From Vibrio sinus (GTDB lineage: Bacteria > Pseudomonadota > Gammaproteobacteria > Enterobacterales > Vibrionaceae), in the NCBI RefSeq assembly GCF_023634645.1, contig NZ_JAMKMR010000013.1, forward strand, positions 62,001 to 126,000: a DNA stretch of 64,000 bases, read 5' to 3'. The notes beneath the pieces were generated by a model. The model was not told where the DNA came from, did not search any database, and was given only the letters and a program-made list of their open reading frames with translations. Below, one piece after another: positions 47,991 through 57,912 of this stretch. Every line of letters begins with the position of its first letter. The first letter of the stretch is position 1. Position numbers and translations under genes: made by a program.

Positions 47991-50330
47991 ATGTGCACTA
48001 AACATCAAGCATGTCGTTCAAACAAACAAGTATTTAATCCAGGCGCGCCAGTTACGTGTTCGTCGCCGAAGATCGCCTCCATTCAGGCTGAAGGAGTTGC
48101 TCAGACTGGCTCTTGCTGTAGTGGTGGTACTTGCTCTGCAACGGTGGAGGCCTCCGCTCCTGATGAGGAAAGTGAGCGGCGAACGTTAGACCGCTCAGTA
48201 GTCACTAGAAACTGGTTGATTGAAGGTATGGACTGTCCTTCATGTGCCAGTAAGATTGAAACCGCGGTGGCCAACATTGAAGGTGTCGTTGAAACAAAAG
48301 TCCTGTTTGCCACTGAAAAACTAGTGGTGAAGCTCAAAGACGCGAATATAGCCGAGCGAGTGGAAAGTACGGTTAAAAAAACGGGTTTCTCACTCAAGCA
48401 GAGCGTCAAAGCTTCCGCTACCAATAAGTCACCGAGCAGCAAACTCAAACAAATTATCGACAATAGCCACCTTATCTCTGTTGCGTTGGCTGTTGTGGTT
48501 GCTGCGTCTCTCAAGCCTTTTTATCCTCTTGCCAGTGAGTGGTTATTTATCTTCACCTGTCTTATCGGCCTTTATCCGATTGGCAAAAAAGCCATACGTT
48601 TAGCAATATCAGGCACACCTTTTTCTATTGAAACATTGATGAGTGTTGCCGCTCTGGGTGCACTGTATTTAGGTGACACTACAGAAGCGGCAATGGTATT
48701 GCTGCTGTTTTTAATTGGTGAAAGATTGGAAGCTTTCGCGGCTTCGCGAGCTCGCAGTGGGGTTCAAGCCCTGATGGAGTTGGTGCCAGAGACTGCAACC
48801 AAGATTGTCAACGGCGAGCGTGTTGAAGTTTCCGCCAGTGACCTGCAACCAGGAGACGTTATAGAAGTCGCTCCAGGTGCCAGGTTGCCTGCTGACGGTA
48901 ACTTGCAAGGCGTAGCAGCCAGTTTTGATGAAAGCGCCCTCACAGGTGAATCGATCCCGGTAGAACGTTACCAGGGGGATGCGGTCATGGCAGGCTCTGT
49001 GGTGGTCGATAAAGTGGTTCGCTTTGTGATTACCTCTGAACAGGGTGAGAACTCCATCGATCGTATCTTGCATTTGATTGAAGAAGCCGAATCTAAAAAA
49101 GCGCCACTTGAGCGATTCCTAGACAAGTTTAGCCGTTGGTATACGCCAGCGATGATGTTGCTTGCCTTAGCGGTGGTGATAGTGCCTCCATTGATGTTTA
49201 ATCAACCATGGGATACTTGGATTTACCGTGGTTTAGCCATGCTGCTGATTGCGTGCCCATGTGCTTTAGTTATTTCAACACCTGCAGCCATTACCTCAGG
49301 TTTGGCCACTGCTGCTCGTCGTGGGGCTTTGATTAAAGGTGGTGCAGCGCTAGAGCAGCTTGGCAAGGTTGAAACGATCGCCTTTGATAAAACGGGCACA
49401 CTGACTAAGGGTAAGCCTGAGGTAACGAATATTATTCCATTGGCTGAGATGGAAGAAGGTGAACTCTTACAAGCAATTGCTTCGATTGAAGTGGGTTCGA
49501 GCCACCCTCTTGCGATTTCTTTGGTGAAAAAAGCGCAAGCTCTTGGCATTGATCTTCCTGAAGCTGCAGACAAGCAGGCGCTGATTGGTAGTGGGGTGAC
49601 TGGCTTAGTTGATAATGTACGTTTTAGTGCAATCGCGCCAAGCAAGTTAGCCATCGAACTTGATGCCGATGTTGAAGCTCAGGTGCAGCAACTTGAAATG
49701 GAAGGCAAAACGGTGGTTGTTGCCTTGAGAAACGACACCGAGGTGGCTGGTTTAATCGCTTGGCAAGACACATTGAGAGAAGATGCAGAACAAGCCGTGC
49801 GTACGCTCAAGTCTTTGGGTGTTCATTCGATAATGCTAACCGGCGATAATCCTCGTAGCGCACAAGCTATGAGCTCGCGAATCGGTATAGATTTCAAAGC
49901 GAGTCTATTGCCACAAGACAAGGTCTCTTACGTAGAGCAACTATCTGAGCAGCATCAAGTCGCTATGGTTGGAGACGGCATCAATGATGCGCCAGCGATG
50001 AAAGCGGCCAGTATTGGTATTGCGATGGGAGGAGGAACGGATGTTGCGTTAGAGACAGCAGACTCGGCCATTACTCACAATCGTTTGGTGGAGCTGGCGG
50101 GTATGATAGAGCTATCTCGTGCGACGTTAGCCAACGTTAAACAAAATATTACGTTAGCCATTGGCACCAAAGCCATCTTTTTGGTCACAAGCTTACTAGG
50201 GCTCACAGGCTTGTGGGCTGCGGTTCTAGCCGACAGTGGTGCGACCGCTTTGGTGACGCTCAATGCACTGCGTTTATTACGTTTTAAATCAAAATCAGAC
50301 CAGATCAAACCTAGTCAACACAGCAAGTAG
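47991..50330 (+). CDS. zntA: Zn/Cd/Pb-exporting P1B-type ATPase
   Basis: This is an inner-membrane P-type ATPase that expels Zn(II), Cd(II) and Pb(II). The 779-residue protein starts with a cysteine-rich segment of about 60 residues (CTKHQAC; SCCSGGTC). An HMA metal-binding domain with GMDCPSCASK follows near residue 79. Eight transmembrane helices follow, with the membrane motif ACPCAL (C422-P423-C424). The phosphorylated D466 is in DKTGTLT, with MLTGDN and VGDGINDAPAMK later on. The CPC motif and ZntR-type promoter support a zinc/cadmium rather than copper exporter. The regulator gene is not adjacent. Confidence 0.94.
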   Translation: MCTKHQACRSNKQVFNPGAPVTCSSPKIASIQAEGVAQTGSCCSGGTCSATVEASAPDEESERRTLDRSVVTRNWLIEGMDCPSCASKIETAVANIEGVVETKVLFATEKLVVKLKDANIAERVESTVKKTGFSLKQSVKASATNKSPSSKLKQIIDNSHLISVALAVVVAASLKPFYPLASEWLFIFTCLIGLYPIGKKAIRLAISGTPFSIETLMSVAALGALYLGDTTEAAMVLLLFLIGERLEAFAASRARSGVQALMELVPETATKIVNGERVEVSASDLQPGDVIEVAPGARLPADGNLQGVAASFDESALTGESIPVERYQGDAVMAGSVVVDKVVRFVITSEQGENSIDRILHLIEEAESKKAPLERFLDKFSRWYTPAMMLLALAVVIVPPLMFNQPWDTWIYRGLAMLLIACPCALVISTPAAITSGLATAARRGALIKGGAALEQLGKVETIAFDKTGTLTKGKPEVTNIIPLAEMEEGELLQAIASIEVGSSHPLAISLVKKAQALGIDLPEAADKQALIGSGVTGLVDNVRFSAIAPSKLAIELDADVEAQVQQLEMEGKTVVVALRNDTEVAGLIAWQDTLREDAEQAVRTLKSLGVHSIMLTGDNPRSAQAMSSRIGIDFKASLLPQDKVSYVEQLSEQHQVAMVGDGINDAPAMKAASIGIAMGGGTDVALETADSAITHNRLVELAGMIELSRATLANVKQNITLAIGTKAIFLVTSLLGLTGLWAAVLADSGATALVTLNALRLLRFKSKSDQIKPSQHSK

Positions 50331-50356
50331 AACTCTACTCGACCTTTCAATATTCG

Positions 50357-50382
50357 CGCCTACGTTATCGTAGGCGTTTTTT
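50357..50382 (+). terminator. Terminator of zntA
   Basis: The stem CGCCTACG/CGTAGGCG with a TTAT loop is followed by six T, 27 bases after the zntA stop. Confidence 0.93.
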
Positions 50383-50453
50383 GTTGTTGCATATATGTAA
50401 ATGTGATGCAAAACGATTAACTGTGCAATTGTGAATAGTATATAAATTTCAAT

Positions 50454-50469
50454 TGTGAGATTTATCACT
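50454..50469 (+). promoter_or_regulatory. CRP site upstream of udp
   Basis: TGTGA-GATTTA-TCACT matches the CRP consensus at all but the last base. It lies about 85 bases before udp. A second partial TGTGA (50403-50407) lies upstream, so a CRP/CytR-type nucleoside control region is plausible, as at E. coli udp. Confidence 0.75.
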
Positions 50470-50554
50470 TAATTCCTTCAAATTGAGCGATACATTGCGG
50501 TTATGTATCTCGAACTAATATAAAGGCACTGAAGCCAACAAATAAGGAGTTCAC

Positions 50555-51316
50555 ATGTCTGAATCTGTATTCCACCTAGGCGTTAATCAATCTGACATTA
50601 AAGGAGCAACGTTAGCAATCATTCCGGGCGATCCTGCGCGAGTAAAAAAGATCGCTGAATTATTAGACAACCCAGTTTTTCTTATTAGTCAACGTGAATA
50701 CACCTTGTACTTGGGTGAGCTAGAAGGCCAATCTGTGGTGGTTTGCTCGACAGGTATCGGTGGGCCTTCTACTTCTATTGCGGTTGAAGAGCTTGCACAG
50801 CTTGGTGTCACACACTTTCTTCGTGTGGGTACAACGGGCGCTATCCAACCACATGTTAACGTGGGTGAAATCATAGTCACGACTGGATCAGTACGATTAG
50901 ATGGTGCCAGCCAACACTTTGCACCTTTAGAGTTCCCAGCGGTTCCAGATTTTGATATCACTGCGGCAATGCGTGAAGCGGCACTTGAGTCTGGCTCTAA
51001 CGTCCATATGGGTGTCACCGCATCTAGCGATACATTCTATCCTGGTCAAGAGCGCTACGATACCTTTTCTGGTCGAGTGGTAAGGCGTTTCCAAGGTTCC
51101 ATGAATGAATGGCAAGAGATGGGCGTGCTGAACTTTGAAATGGAGTCCGCCACACTGCTGACCATGTGTGCAAGCTCTGGCTTGAAAGCGGGTTGTGTCG
51201 CAGGTGTGTTAGTGAATCGAACCAAGCAAGAAATTCCGAATCATGAAACGCTCAAAGAAACCGAAATCCGCTCTATCAGCGTAGTGGTAGAAGCGGCACG
51301 TAAACTATTGAAATAA
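50555..51316 (+). CDS. udp: Uridine phosphorylase
   Basis: This enzyme cleaves uridine with phosphate to uracil and ribose 1-phosphate. The 253-residue protein has the phosphate-binding segment [16 protein letters not shown] near residue 23, [17 protein letters not shown] near residue 66, and the substrate-specific segments [20 protein letters not shown] near residue 178. AAGGAG lies 7 bases before the ATG. The upstream CRP site suggests catabolite control. Confidence 0.96.
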   Translation: MSESVFHLGVNQSDIKGATLAIIPGDPARVKKIAELLDNPVFLISQREYTLYLGELEGQSVVVCSTGIGGPSTSIAVEELAQLGVTHFLRVGTTGAIQPHVNVGEIIVTTGSVRLDGASQHFAPLEFPAVPDFDITAAMREAALESGSNVHMGVTASSDTFYPGQERYDTFSGRVVRRFQGSMNEWQEMGVLNFEMESATLLTMCASSGLKAGCVAGVLVNRTKQEIPNHETLKETEIRSISVVVEAARKLLK

Positions 51317-51385
51317 TTTACGTGATGGGGCCTGAGTCCACGGTGTTTAACCTTAGCTTATCTGATGCTAGGTGACTTAGGCTCT

Positions 51386-52474
51386 TTATGGTGAGAGCGA
51401 ACTTTCTAGTTTGAAGTTGTATTTGCTTCGCTTGGGGTTTAATTTTTTCGATAGAGATCGAAAATTGACTAAACTCCAATCGTTGTTAGAGAGTAGTGGG
51501 AGATAGAGCGCCATATTGTTGGAGTGTAAAACACTCATCCGAGATAAAAAGCTTACCCTCTCAGTCGCAAAATCGATACCACTTAAGTAGTCATAGACGA
51601 GAGTCAGCGCCCAGCCTCCTTCCATAAAGTGCCCGCCAAGATTGCACGATAGTTTGTCTTCTTTGAGGGCAGCTAGACCCTGTGCAGACCAGTCTATACC
51701 TCCGATAACAATGTCTATGCCAGGCTTCCTTTTGATACTTTCTAAACCTTGTACGGCTCCAATCGCCATTTCATCATTGGCTGCCCACAATACATTGGTA
51801 TTTGGATATCGTGATACCATCCAAACAGTTTTATCTTTTGCTTGATTAAGATCCCAGTTGGCTGGTGCGGTTTGTTTAAGTACCACATTCCTTCTTTCAG
51901 CAATGGCTTTGTTTAATCCTTGGTTGCGAAAAGACCCGGCGAAATCCGCTAAGGTGCCATCTAATCCAATAGCGGTTAATTGCCGGTTCTCATTGTAAAG
52001 GCCTTTATCTTCCGCTGTATCAAATAAGCACATCGCAAGATCATAGCCAGCCAGTGCCTCATCTGGGAGCATTTGGCCGATCCAGAATTTATATTTGGTC
52101 CTTGGTTCTAAAGGTTCTGACGTAATACCTGCATTAAAAATAAAAGCAGGGATACGATACTTTTCCGCAAGCTCAAGCATAGACACGCCATTTTGCTTTA
52201 AAACAGGAAATAAGACCGCATCAGGTTTTCGAGCTGATTCCGCCACCTCTATAAACTGTTTGGTCATGCCTAGCCGGCTTCTCGCTGCGTATGATACTTG
52301 TAGATCAATGCCAAGATCGTCACTTGCAGTTTGCATAACATCGGTGACATGGGCCCAAAACAAATCTGAAGAATCACTCGGGTTAAAAAAGTGAACCAGA
52401 GGGCGCTGTGCTAAAGCAGATATCGAATAAGTGGTTATAAAACAGACCACTAAAAGGTGCAAAAAGACTTTCAT
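51386..52474 (-). CDS. Orphan periplasmic sugar-binding-type protein
   Basis: This is a periplasmic binding protein of the ribose/galactose type (Peripla_BP_4-like), about 362 residues from the ATG at 52474. That start gives a good signal peptide (MKVFLHLLVVCFITTYSIS) cleaved near ALAQ. The frame is open to 52534, but the extra 20 residues would precede the signal peptide. Family features include VLWAANDEMAIGAVQGLESI near residue 230 and IVIGGIDWSAQGLAAL. No ABC permease or ATPase is nearby, so it may feed a sensor rather than a transporter. The ligand is unknown. Confidence 0.78.
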   Translation of the reverse strand: MKVFLHLLVVCFITTYSISALAQRPLVHFFNPSDSSDLFWAHVTDVMQTASDDLGIDLQVSYAARSRLGMTKQFIEVAESARKPDAVLFPVLKQNGVSMLELAEKYRIPAFIFNAGITSEPLEPRTKYKFWIGQMLPDEALAGYDLAMCLFDTAEDKGLYNENRQLTAIGLDGTLADFAGSFRNQGLNKAIAERRNVVLKQTAPANWDLNQAKDKTVWMVSRYPNTNVLWAANDEMAIGAVQGLESIKRKPGIDIVIGGIDWSAQGLAALKEDKLSCNLGGHFMEGGWALTLVYDYLSGIDFATERVSFLSRMSVLHSNNMALYLPLLSNNDWSLVNFRSLSKKLNPKRSKYNFKLESSLSP

Positions 52475-52643
52475 TTGTGACTTGCCAATACTATGTGCGA
52501 GTGCTTCTTCTGTAGTTATTATAGACCTTGACATGATCCGTGTTTGACTGGTGCTAGTATTGATAGAAGTAATGTTTAGGTGGATGTCTCATCTACATCT
52601 ACCCAGTTGCGAGGAGCTACGCCATGACCAAGGCACTCTTGAC

Positions 52644-53453
52644 TTATATACCAAAGCTCACCCGTGGAAGAGGCTGGTGCAGCTGTTCAGTGAGATCGGA
52701 TAAAATTTGGTCATACACTCTGGCAATGTTGAGAGAAATATCTGAGGTGAGTTGATAAAGTACGTCAACGTCTCTTTCGAATTCTGGATTATTGATAAGC
52801 TCTTCTAGAGTGTGCAGCGCTTTGCTGCATGCGGGTGAGGTGAGGGTCAGAGGTGAGATGATGGAAAGTAGGTTTATTTTACGCCGCATTTTATCGCAAT
52901 AAAACTTGGAGCGCTCAAACCCTTCGATGCTGTGGATGTCTTGAATGGAGATTCTTAACTGAGTCAGGACTTCCATTGAGTCTGCAACTTGCTGCCAGTT
53001 TCTATGGTATTCGTTGCTCAAATCTTCTCTCGCAGCTTGCACTAACCAAGTAATCACAACTTCATCGATAAGAAATAGGCAATGACGAATGGCTTTGCCA
53101 TGAATCATTTGGTTGCGAGCGATGCTACGCTCTTGCCAGCCTTTTCCGAGTGAGCCTAGCATAAGCTGAAAAACGCGATAGTTAGATTTGTTGTCGAAAG
53201 GAGAAATAGCAATGAGCTGGTTTGATTTTTCCAGCAATTTTGCTTCCAAGGTGGACATGTCTGGTTGTGTCTCTTCTCGCAAGGCAAGCCAATAATGGCT
53301 GTGGCTTCTACTTTGCCTAATAAGGAGCAGAATTTCTCTTAGCATCACAACTACTTCGTACTTGTTGGCAAAGGTGGTGTGGCGCTGTTTGGCGATAAAC
53401 ATCATAGCGAGCAAGATGCTGAACGACACCAAGATTGATATCAAAATGAACAT
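52644..53453 (-). CDS. Membrane-anchored helical protein of unknown function
   Basis: This 269-residue protein has one N-terminal transmembrane helix (about 2-20) and an all-helical remainder with no recognised catalytic motif. The stretches LIRQSRSHSHYWLAL near residue 45 and LGKGWQERSIARNQMIHGKA near residue 105 are weakly reminiscent of nitrate/nitrite-sensing (NIT) helical domains, but I would not assign that name. It lies upstream of the orphan binding protein on the same strand with a 169-base gap, so cotranscription is possible. Confidence 0.6.
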   Translation of the reverse strand: MFILISILVSFSILLAMMFIAKQRHTTFANKYEVVVMLREILLLIRQSRSHSHYWLALREETQPDMSTLEAKLLEKSNQLIAISPFDNKSNYRVFQLMLGSLGKGWQERSIARNQMIHGKAIRHCLFLIDEVVITWLVQAAREDLSNEYHRNWQQVADSMEVLTQLRISIQDIHSIEGFERSKFYCDKMRRKINLLSIISPLTLTSPACSKALHTLEELINNPEFERDVDVLYQLTSDISLNIARVYDQILSDLTEQLHQPLPRVSFGI

Positions 53454-53595
53454 GGTTGCTCCTTACTAACATAATGTGATTAATCTCAAATACCTATGCT
53501 ACTAAGCAGGTATCGTGCCATTACGAAATCTAGGAAATTCAACCTATTATAGAGAAGAGAGGCTTAGCAATGAGTCAAATTGGTGCAAGCTGCCC

Positions 53596-53633
53596 GAAAA
53601 AAGAAAGCCCTAGCGTTTTGTCGCTAGGGCTTT
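53596..53633 (-). terminator. Terminator of metG
   Basis: On the minus strand the stem AAAGCCCTAGCG/CGCTAGGGCTTT with a 6-base loop is followed by CTTTTTT. Confidence 0.92.
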
Positions 53634-53656
53634 TAAGGTTGAGATTGGTCAGTGTG

Positions 53657-55708
53657 TTACATGACACGCATACCAGGTTGGGCACCTTCGTGCGGTTCAA
53701 GTATCCATAGATCGCTGCCACCAGGGCCAGCGGCCAGAATCATGCCTTCTGACATTCCGAACTTCATTTTACGTGGCTTGAGGTTCGCAACCATGACGGT
53801 GAGCTTTCCTTCAAGCTCCTCTGGTTTATACGCAGACTTGATACCAGAGAAAACTTGGCGGGTTTCACCACCGATATCAAGCTGGAATTTCAACAGCTTG
53901 TTTGCTTTCGGCACTTCTTCACAAGAAATAATACGAGCGATACGCATGTCTACTTGCGCAAAGGCATCAAATTCTATTTCTTCGGCAATCGGGTCTTTGC
54001 TGAGCTCTGTTTCACTTTTCGCGGCTTCTGCTTTCTCTTTAACCGCCGCTTCTGCCGCTGCATCTTCTTTAGATGCTTCTACCATCGCTTCTATCTTCTT
54101 AGGGTCAATGCGGTTAAATAGCGCTTTGAACTTAGTAATAGTATGGCCTGTAAGAGGCGATTGCATGCCCTGCCAAGTCAGCTCTTCATTTAGGAAAGAC
54201 TCTGAACGTGCGGCAAGCTCTGGCATAACAGGTTTTAGATAGGTCATCAACACGCGGAATAGGTTAATACCCACTGAGCAGATATCTTGTAGCTCTTGAT
54301 CTTTACCTTCCTCTTTTGCCACTACCCATGGGGCCTTTTCATCGACGTACTGGTTTGCTTTGTCGGCTAGTGCTGTGATTTCACGGATCGCACGACCAAA
54401 TTCACGAGTCTCAAAAAGCTCAGCGATGCGGTCAGCGGCTTCAACAAACTCATTGTAAAGTTCAGGCTCTGCAAATTTATCCGAAAGCTTGCCGTCAAAA
54501 CGTTTACTGATGAAACCCGCGTTACGGGAAGCAAGGTTGACAATTTTATTAACCACATCAGCGTTTACACGTTGAGTGAAATCTTCAAGATTAAGATCTA
54601 AATCGTCAATGCGGCTATTTAGTTTAGCGGCGTAGTAGTAACGTAGGCATTCAGGGTCAAGGTGATCTAAATACGTGCTGGCTTTAATAAATGTCCCTTT
54701 GGATTTAGACATTTTCGCGCCATTGACGGTGACATAGCCGTGAACAAATACATTGTTGGGTTTACGGAAACCAGAGCCTTCCAGCATGGCAGGCCAGAAC
54801 AGGCTGTGGAAATAAACAATGTCTTTACCAATGAAGTGATACAGCTCGGTTTTGCTGTCTTTATTCCAGTATTCGTCAAAATCGAGGTCATCACGTTTGT
54901 CACACAGGTTCTTAAATGAGCCCATGTAGCCGATAGGAGCATCAAGCCAAACGTAGAAGAACTTATCTTTCTCTCCAGGTATCTCGAAGCCGAAATATGG
55001 CGCATCGCGAGAAATATCCCACTGCTGCAAACCCGACTCAAACCATTCCTGCATTTTGTTGGCGGTTTCAGATTGCAATGTGCCCGAGCGAGTCCACTCT
55101 TTTAGCATGCTTTCAAACTGAGGCAGGTCAAAGAAAAAGTGTTCAGAGTCTTTCATGACAGGCGTCGCGCCGGACACCGCTGATTTAGGGTTAATCAGCT
55201 CAGTTGGGCTGTAAGTTTCACCACAGTTGTCGCAGTTGTCGCCGTATTGGTCTTCGGACTTACATTTTGGGCAAGTACCTTTGACGAAGCGATCAGGTAG
55301 AAACATCTCTTTTTCAGGATCGTACAACTGAGAAATCGTGCGGCTAGAGATAAAGCCATTTTTCTTAAGTTGTAGATATACCTGAGACGCTAACTCTCGG
55401 TTTTCTTCAGAGTGAGTGCTGTGGTAGTTGTCGAAACTGATGTCGAATCCAGCGAAATCTTTTTGGTGCTCTTCACTTGCTTTAGCAATCAACTCTTCAG
55501 GCGACATTCCCATCTGCTGTGCTCTAAGCATGATTGGGGTACCGTGAGTGTCATCGGCACAGATAAAGTTCACTGTGTTGCCGCGAAGGCGTTGATAGCG
55601 TACCCAAATATCCGCTTGAATATGCTCTAGCATATGACCAAGGTGGATTGAACCGTTTGCATACGGTAGGGCGCAAGTTACCAAAAGTTTTCTTGGATCG
55701 TTTGCCAT
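53657..55708 (-). CDS. metG: Methionyl-tRNA synthetase
   Basis: This class I synthetase charges initiator and elongator tRNA-Met. The 683-residue protein has the HIGH-type motif [14 protein letters not shown] near residue 15. The zinc-binding knuckles [18 protein letters not shown] are near residue 145, and KMSKSKGTF is near residue 333. The C-terminal EMAP/Trbp111-like tRNA-binding domain (about residues 580-683) is of the dimeric kind. The start [10 protein letters not shown] at 55708 fits the family; seven in-frame codons upstream begin with TTG and are unlikely. It is divergent from apbC. Confidence 0.96.
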   Translation of the reverse strand: MANDPRKLLVTCALPYANGSIHLGHMLEHIQADIWVRYQRLRGNTVNFICADDTHGTPIMLRAQQMGMSPEELIAKASEEHQKDFAGFDISFDNYHSTHSEENRELASQVYLQLKKNGFISSRTISQLYDPEKEMFLPDRFVKGTCPKCKSEDQYGDNCDNCGETYSPTELINPKSAVSGATPVMKDSEHFFFDLPQFESMLKEWTRSGTLQSETANKMQEWFESGLQQWDISRDAPYFGFEIPGEKDKFFYVWLDAPIGYMGSFKNLCDKRDDLDFDEYWNKDSKTELYHFIGKDIVYFHSLFWPAMLEGSGFRKPNNVFVHGYVTVNGAKMSKSKGTFIKASTYLDHLDPECLRYYYAAKLNSRIDDLDLNLEDFTQRVNADVVNKIVNLASRNAGFISKRFDGKLSDKFAEPELYNEFVEAADRIAELFETREFGRAIREITALADKANQYVDEKAPWVVAKEEGKDQELQDICSVGINLFRVLMTYLKPVMPELAARSESFLNEELTWQGMQSPLTGHTITKFKALFNRIDPKKIEAMVEASKEDAAAEAAVKEKAEAAKSETELSKDPIAEEIEFDAFAQVDMRIARIISCEEVPKANKLLKFQLDIGGETRQVFSGIKSAYKPEELEGKLTVMVANLKPRKMKFGMSEGMILAAGPGGSDLWILEPHEGAQPGMRVM

Positions 55709-55865
55709 ACTTATTATTTCGCTTTTCAATAGGTCTACAAAAATGTTGAGTAATACTAACCTATGAATCCCCTAATTCAAAGAACTCTGCGCAACGAAAA
55801 ACCATACAGACAAAGGGTGTTGTGCGGGGTAGTGAAATGGTAGCATTACGCCAAACGGAGGACAT

Positions 55866-56942
55866 ATGCGCCAGTTAAATTCCAAACAAGATTTTTATCA
55901 ATGGTTGAATGAGTTTCAATCTAAGCAATTAGCGACGGGCTGGGCCGAAAAGCCGGGTGTACTGACAGTAAAAGATGGCAATGAGGTCGCAATCGTTTTG
56001 CCGTTTTGTTCCAACTCAGTTGAAAAAGAGCTCAATGAGTGGATAAGCCAACAAATTGAACAAAAGATTGTTGCCGATATCAACGTCAACATATCCACGC
56101 AAGTGAAATCACTGCAATCTCACGTAACTCAATACGTAAAAGGTGTGAAAAACATCATTGCGGTCACGTCAGCAAAAGGTGGGGTAGGCAAATCAACGAC
56201 CTCTGTCAATTTGGCCTTGGCGATGGCTAATAGCGGTGCAAAAGTTGGCTTGTTGGATGCGGATATTTATGGCCCGTCTGTTCCTATGATGTTAAACCAA
56301 GAAGACGCAAGACCATTAGTGCGAGATAATAAATGGATGCAACCTATTTCTGCCTATGGTTTATATACCCACTCGATAGGCTATGTCGTCGATAAAGAGC
56401 AAGCCGCCGTTTGGCGTGGCCCAATGGCATCCAAAGCACTAAGCCAATTGCTTGAAGAAACCGAATGGCCCGATCTTGACTATTTGGTTATCGATATGCC
56501 ACCAGGTACGGGCGATATTCAATTAACCCTATCACAAAAAATTCCTGTGACTGCTGCAGTGATTGTCACTACGCCGCAAGACTTGGCACTGGCCGATGCT
56601 CGTAAAGGGGCAAACATGTTTGAGCAGGTTAATGTTCCAGTTGTCGGCATGGTGGAAAACATGAGTTATCACATCTGTAGTCAATGTGGCCACCACGAAG
56701 CGATTTTTGGTCAAGGTGGCGCTGAGAAAATGGCGAAAGATTATGGGCTTTCTCTTTTAGCGCAAATCCCACTGCACATTGCGATGCGTGAAGACATCGA
56801 TCAAGGTAAACCAACAGTTGTTGCCAGACCTGGCAGCGAACACGCACAATATTATCTAGACTTAGCAGATACGGTATGTAGTCGTATGTACTGGCAAGGC
56901 AAAGTAAGGCCCGATTCCATCGCCTTTACCGCTGTGGAATAG
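55866..56942 (+). CDS. apbC: Iron-sulfur cluster carrier protein ApbC (Mrp family)
   Basis: This 358-residue P-loop ATPase of the Mrp/Nbp35 family carries and transfers iron-sulfur clusters. The deviant Walker A AVTSAKGGVGKSTTSVNLA is near residue 100. The cluster-ligand pair CSQCGHHEAIFG is near residue 270. A short N-terminal helical domain precedes the P-loop. CGGAGG upstream is a strong SD. It is divergent from metG, the same arrangement as in E. coli. Confidence 0.94.
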   Translation: MRQLNSKQDFYQWLNEFQSKQLATGWAEKPGVLTVKDGNEVAIVLPFCSNSVEKELNEWISQQIEQKIVADINVNISTQVKSLQSHVTQYVKGVKNIIAVTSAKGGVGKSTTSVNLALAMANSGAKVGLLDADIYGPSVPMMLNQEDARPLVRDNKWMQPISAYGLYTHSIGYVVDKEQAAVWRGPMASKALSQLLEETEWPDLDYLVIDMPPGTGDIQLTLSQKIPVTAAVIVTTPQDLALADARKGANMFEQVNVPVVGMVENMSYHICSQCGHHEAIFGQGGAEKMAKDYGLSLLAQIPLHIAMREDIDQGKPTVVARPGSEHAQYYLDLADTVCSRMYWQGKVRPDSIAFTAVE

Positions 56943-57161
56943 TGAAATGCCTTAGGTGAAAAGCTAACTTGGCTCCTTGCTATGAGCTCAGATGTATGAC
57001 GACAGAATAAACTTACGCTAAAAGGCGAACAGGCTCTAGCATCTGGAGAGCGAAGTCCTTATAATCGGGCGGTTTTGCGAAGGGGGAGGGCTGTGAACGG
57101 TAAGTTCAATCGTCATTACCTCCTTAAATCTTTACCATATTGTCATCAGGTGCGATAGATA

Positions 57162-57803
57162 ATGTCTATTAAGAATCAATGTGTCATCGTCGGTATAGCT
57201 GGCGCCTCTGCTTCTGGAAAGAGTTTAATTGCCAGTACTATCTACAATGAGCTGCGTGCTAAGGTCGGTGATCACGAAATTGGCGTCATTAAAGAAGATT
57301 GTTATTACAACGATCAAAGTCACCTAAGTATGGAAGAACGGGTAAAGACCAATTATGACCACCCTAAAGCGATGGACCATGAGCTGCTGTGCTCACACCT
57401 AGAGCAGTTAATCGATGGACATTCAGTGGAAGTGCCTGAGTATAGCTATGCGGAACATACCCGTATGGCTGAAACGACCACTATGACACCCAAGAAAGTC
57501 ATTATCCTTGAAGGAATTTTACTGCTAACCGATCCTAGGTTGCGTGAGTTGATGCATGCGACAGTGTTTATGGACACGCCTCTGGATATTTGTCTGACTC
57601 GCCGCTTAAAACGAGACGTTGAAGAGCGCAATCGAACCATGGAATCTGTACTCAAGCAGTATCAAGATACTGTTCGTCCTATGTTTATGCAGTTTATCGA
57701 GCCGTCGAAACAATACGCTGACATTATTGTGCCTCGAGGCGGTAAAAATAGAATCGCTATTGACGTTCTTAAAGCTCATATTACTAAGTTGCTCCGATCT
57801 TAA
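57162..57803 (+). CDS. udk: Uridine kinase
   Basis: This enzyme phosphorylates uridine and cytidine to UMP and CMP in pyrimidine salvage. The 213-residue protein has the P-loop [14 protein letters not shown] near residue 12, the nucleoside-site segment FDHPKAMD-like [13 protein letters not shown] near residue 66, and the lid residues [14 protein letters not shown] near residue 146. It follows apbC by 219 bases with no strong terminator between. I found no reading frame or clear regulatory motif in the gap. Confidence 0.96.
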   Translation: MSIKNQCVIVGIAGASASGKSLIASTIYNELRAKVGDHEIGVIKEDCYYNDQSHLSMEERVKTNYDHPKAMDHELLCSHLEQLIDGHSVEVPEYSYAEHTRMAETTTMTPKKVIILEGILLLTDPRLRELMHATVFMDTPLDICLTRRLKRDVEERNRTMESVLKQYQDTVRPMFMQFIEPSKQYADIIVPRGGKNRIAIDVLKAHITKLLRS

Positions 57804-57841
57804 CCAACAACTCACTGAGCAATCTTTATTTTTATATAGAT

Positions 57842-57873
57842 AAGTGGCACTTTAGGTGCCACTTTCTTTTTTT
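57842..57873 (+). terminator. Terminator of udk
   Basis: The stem AAGTGGCAC/GTGCCACTT with a 5-base loop is followed by TCTTTTTTT. Confidence 0.9.
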
Positions 57874-57912
57874 AGTGCACAGAAAATTCAGAAACAAGCA
57901 AGGACAATGCGA

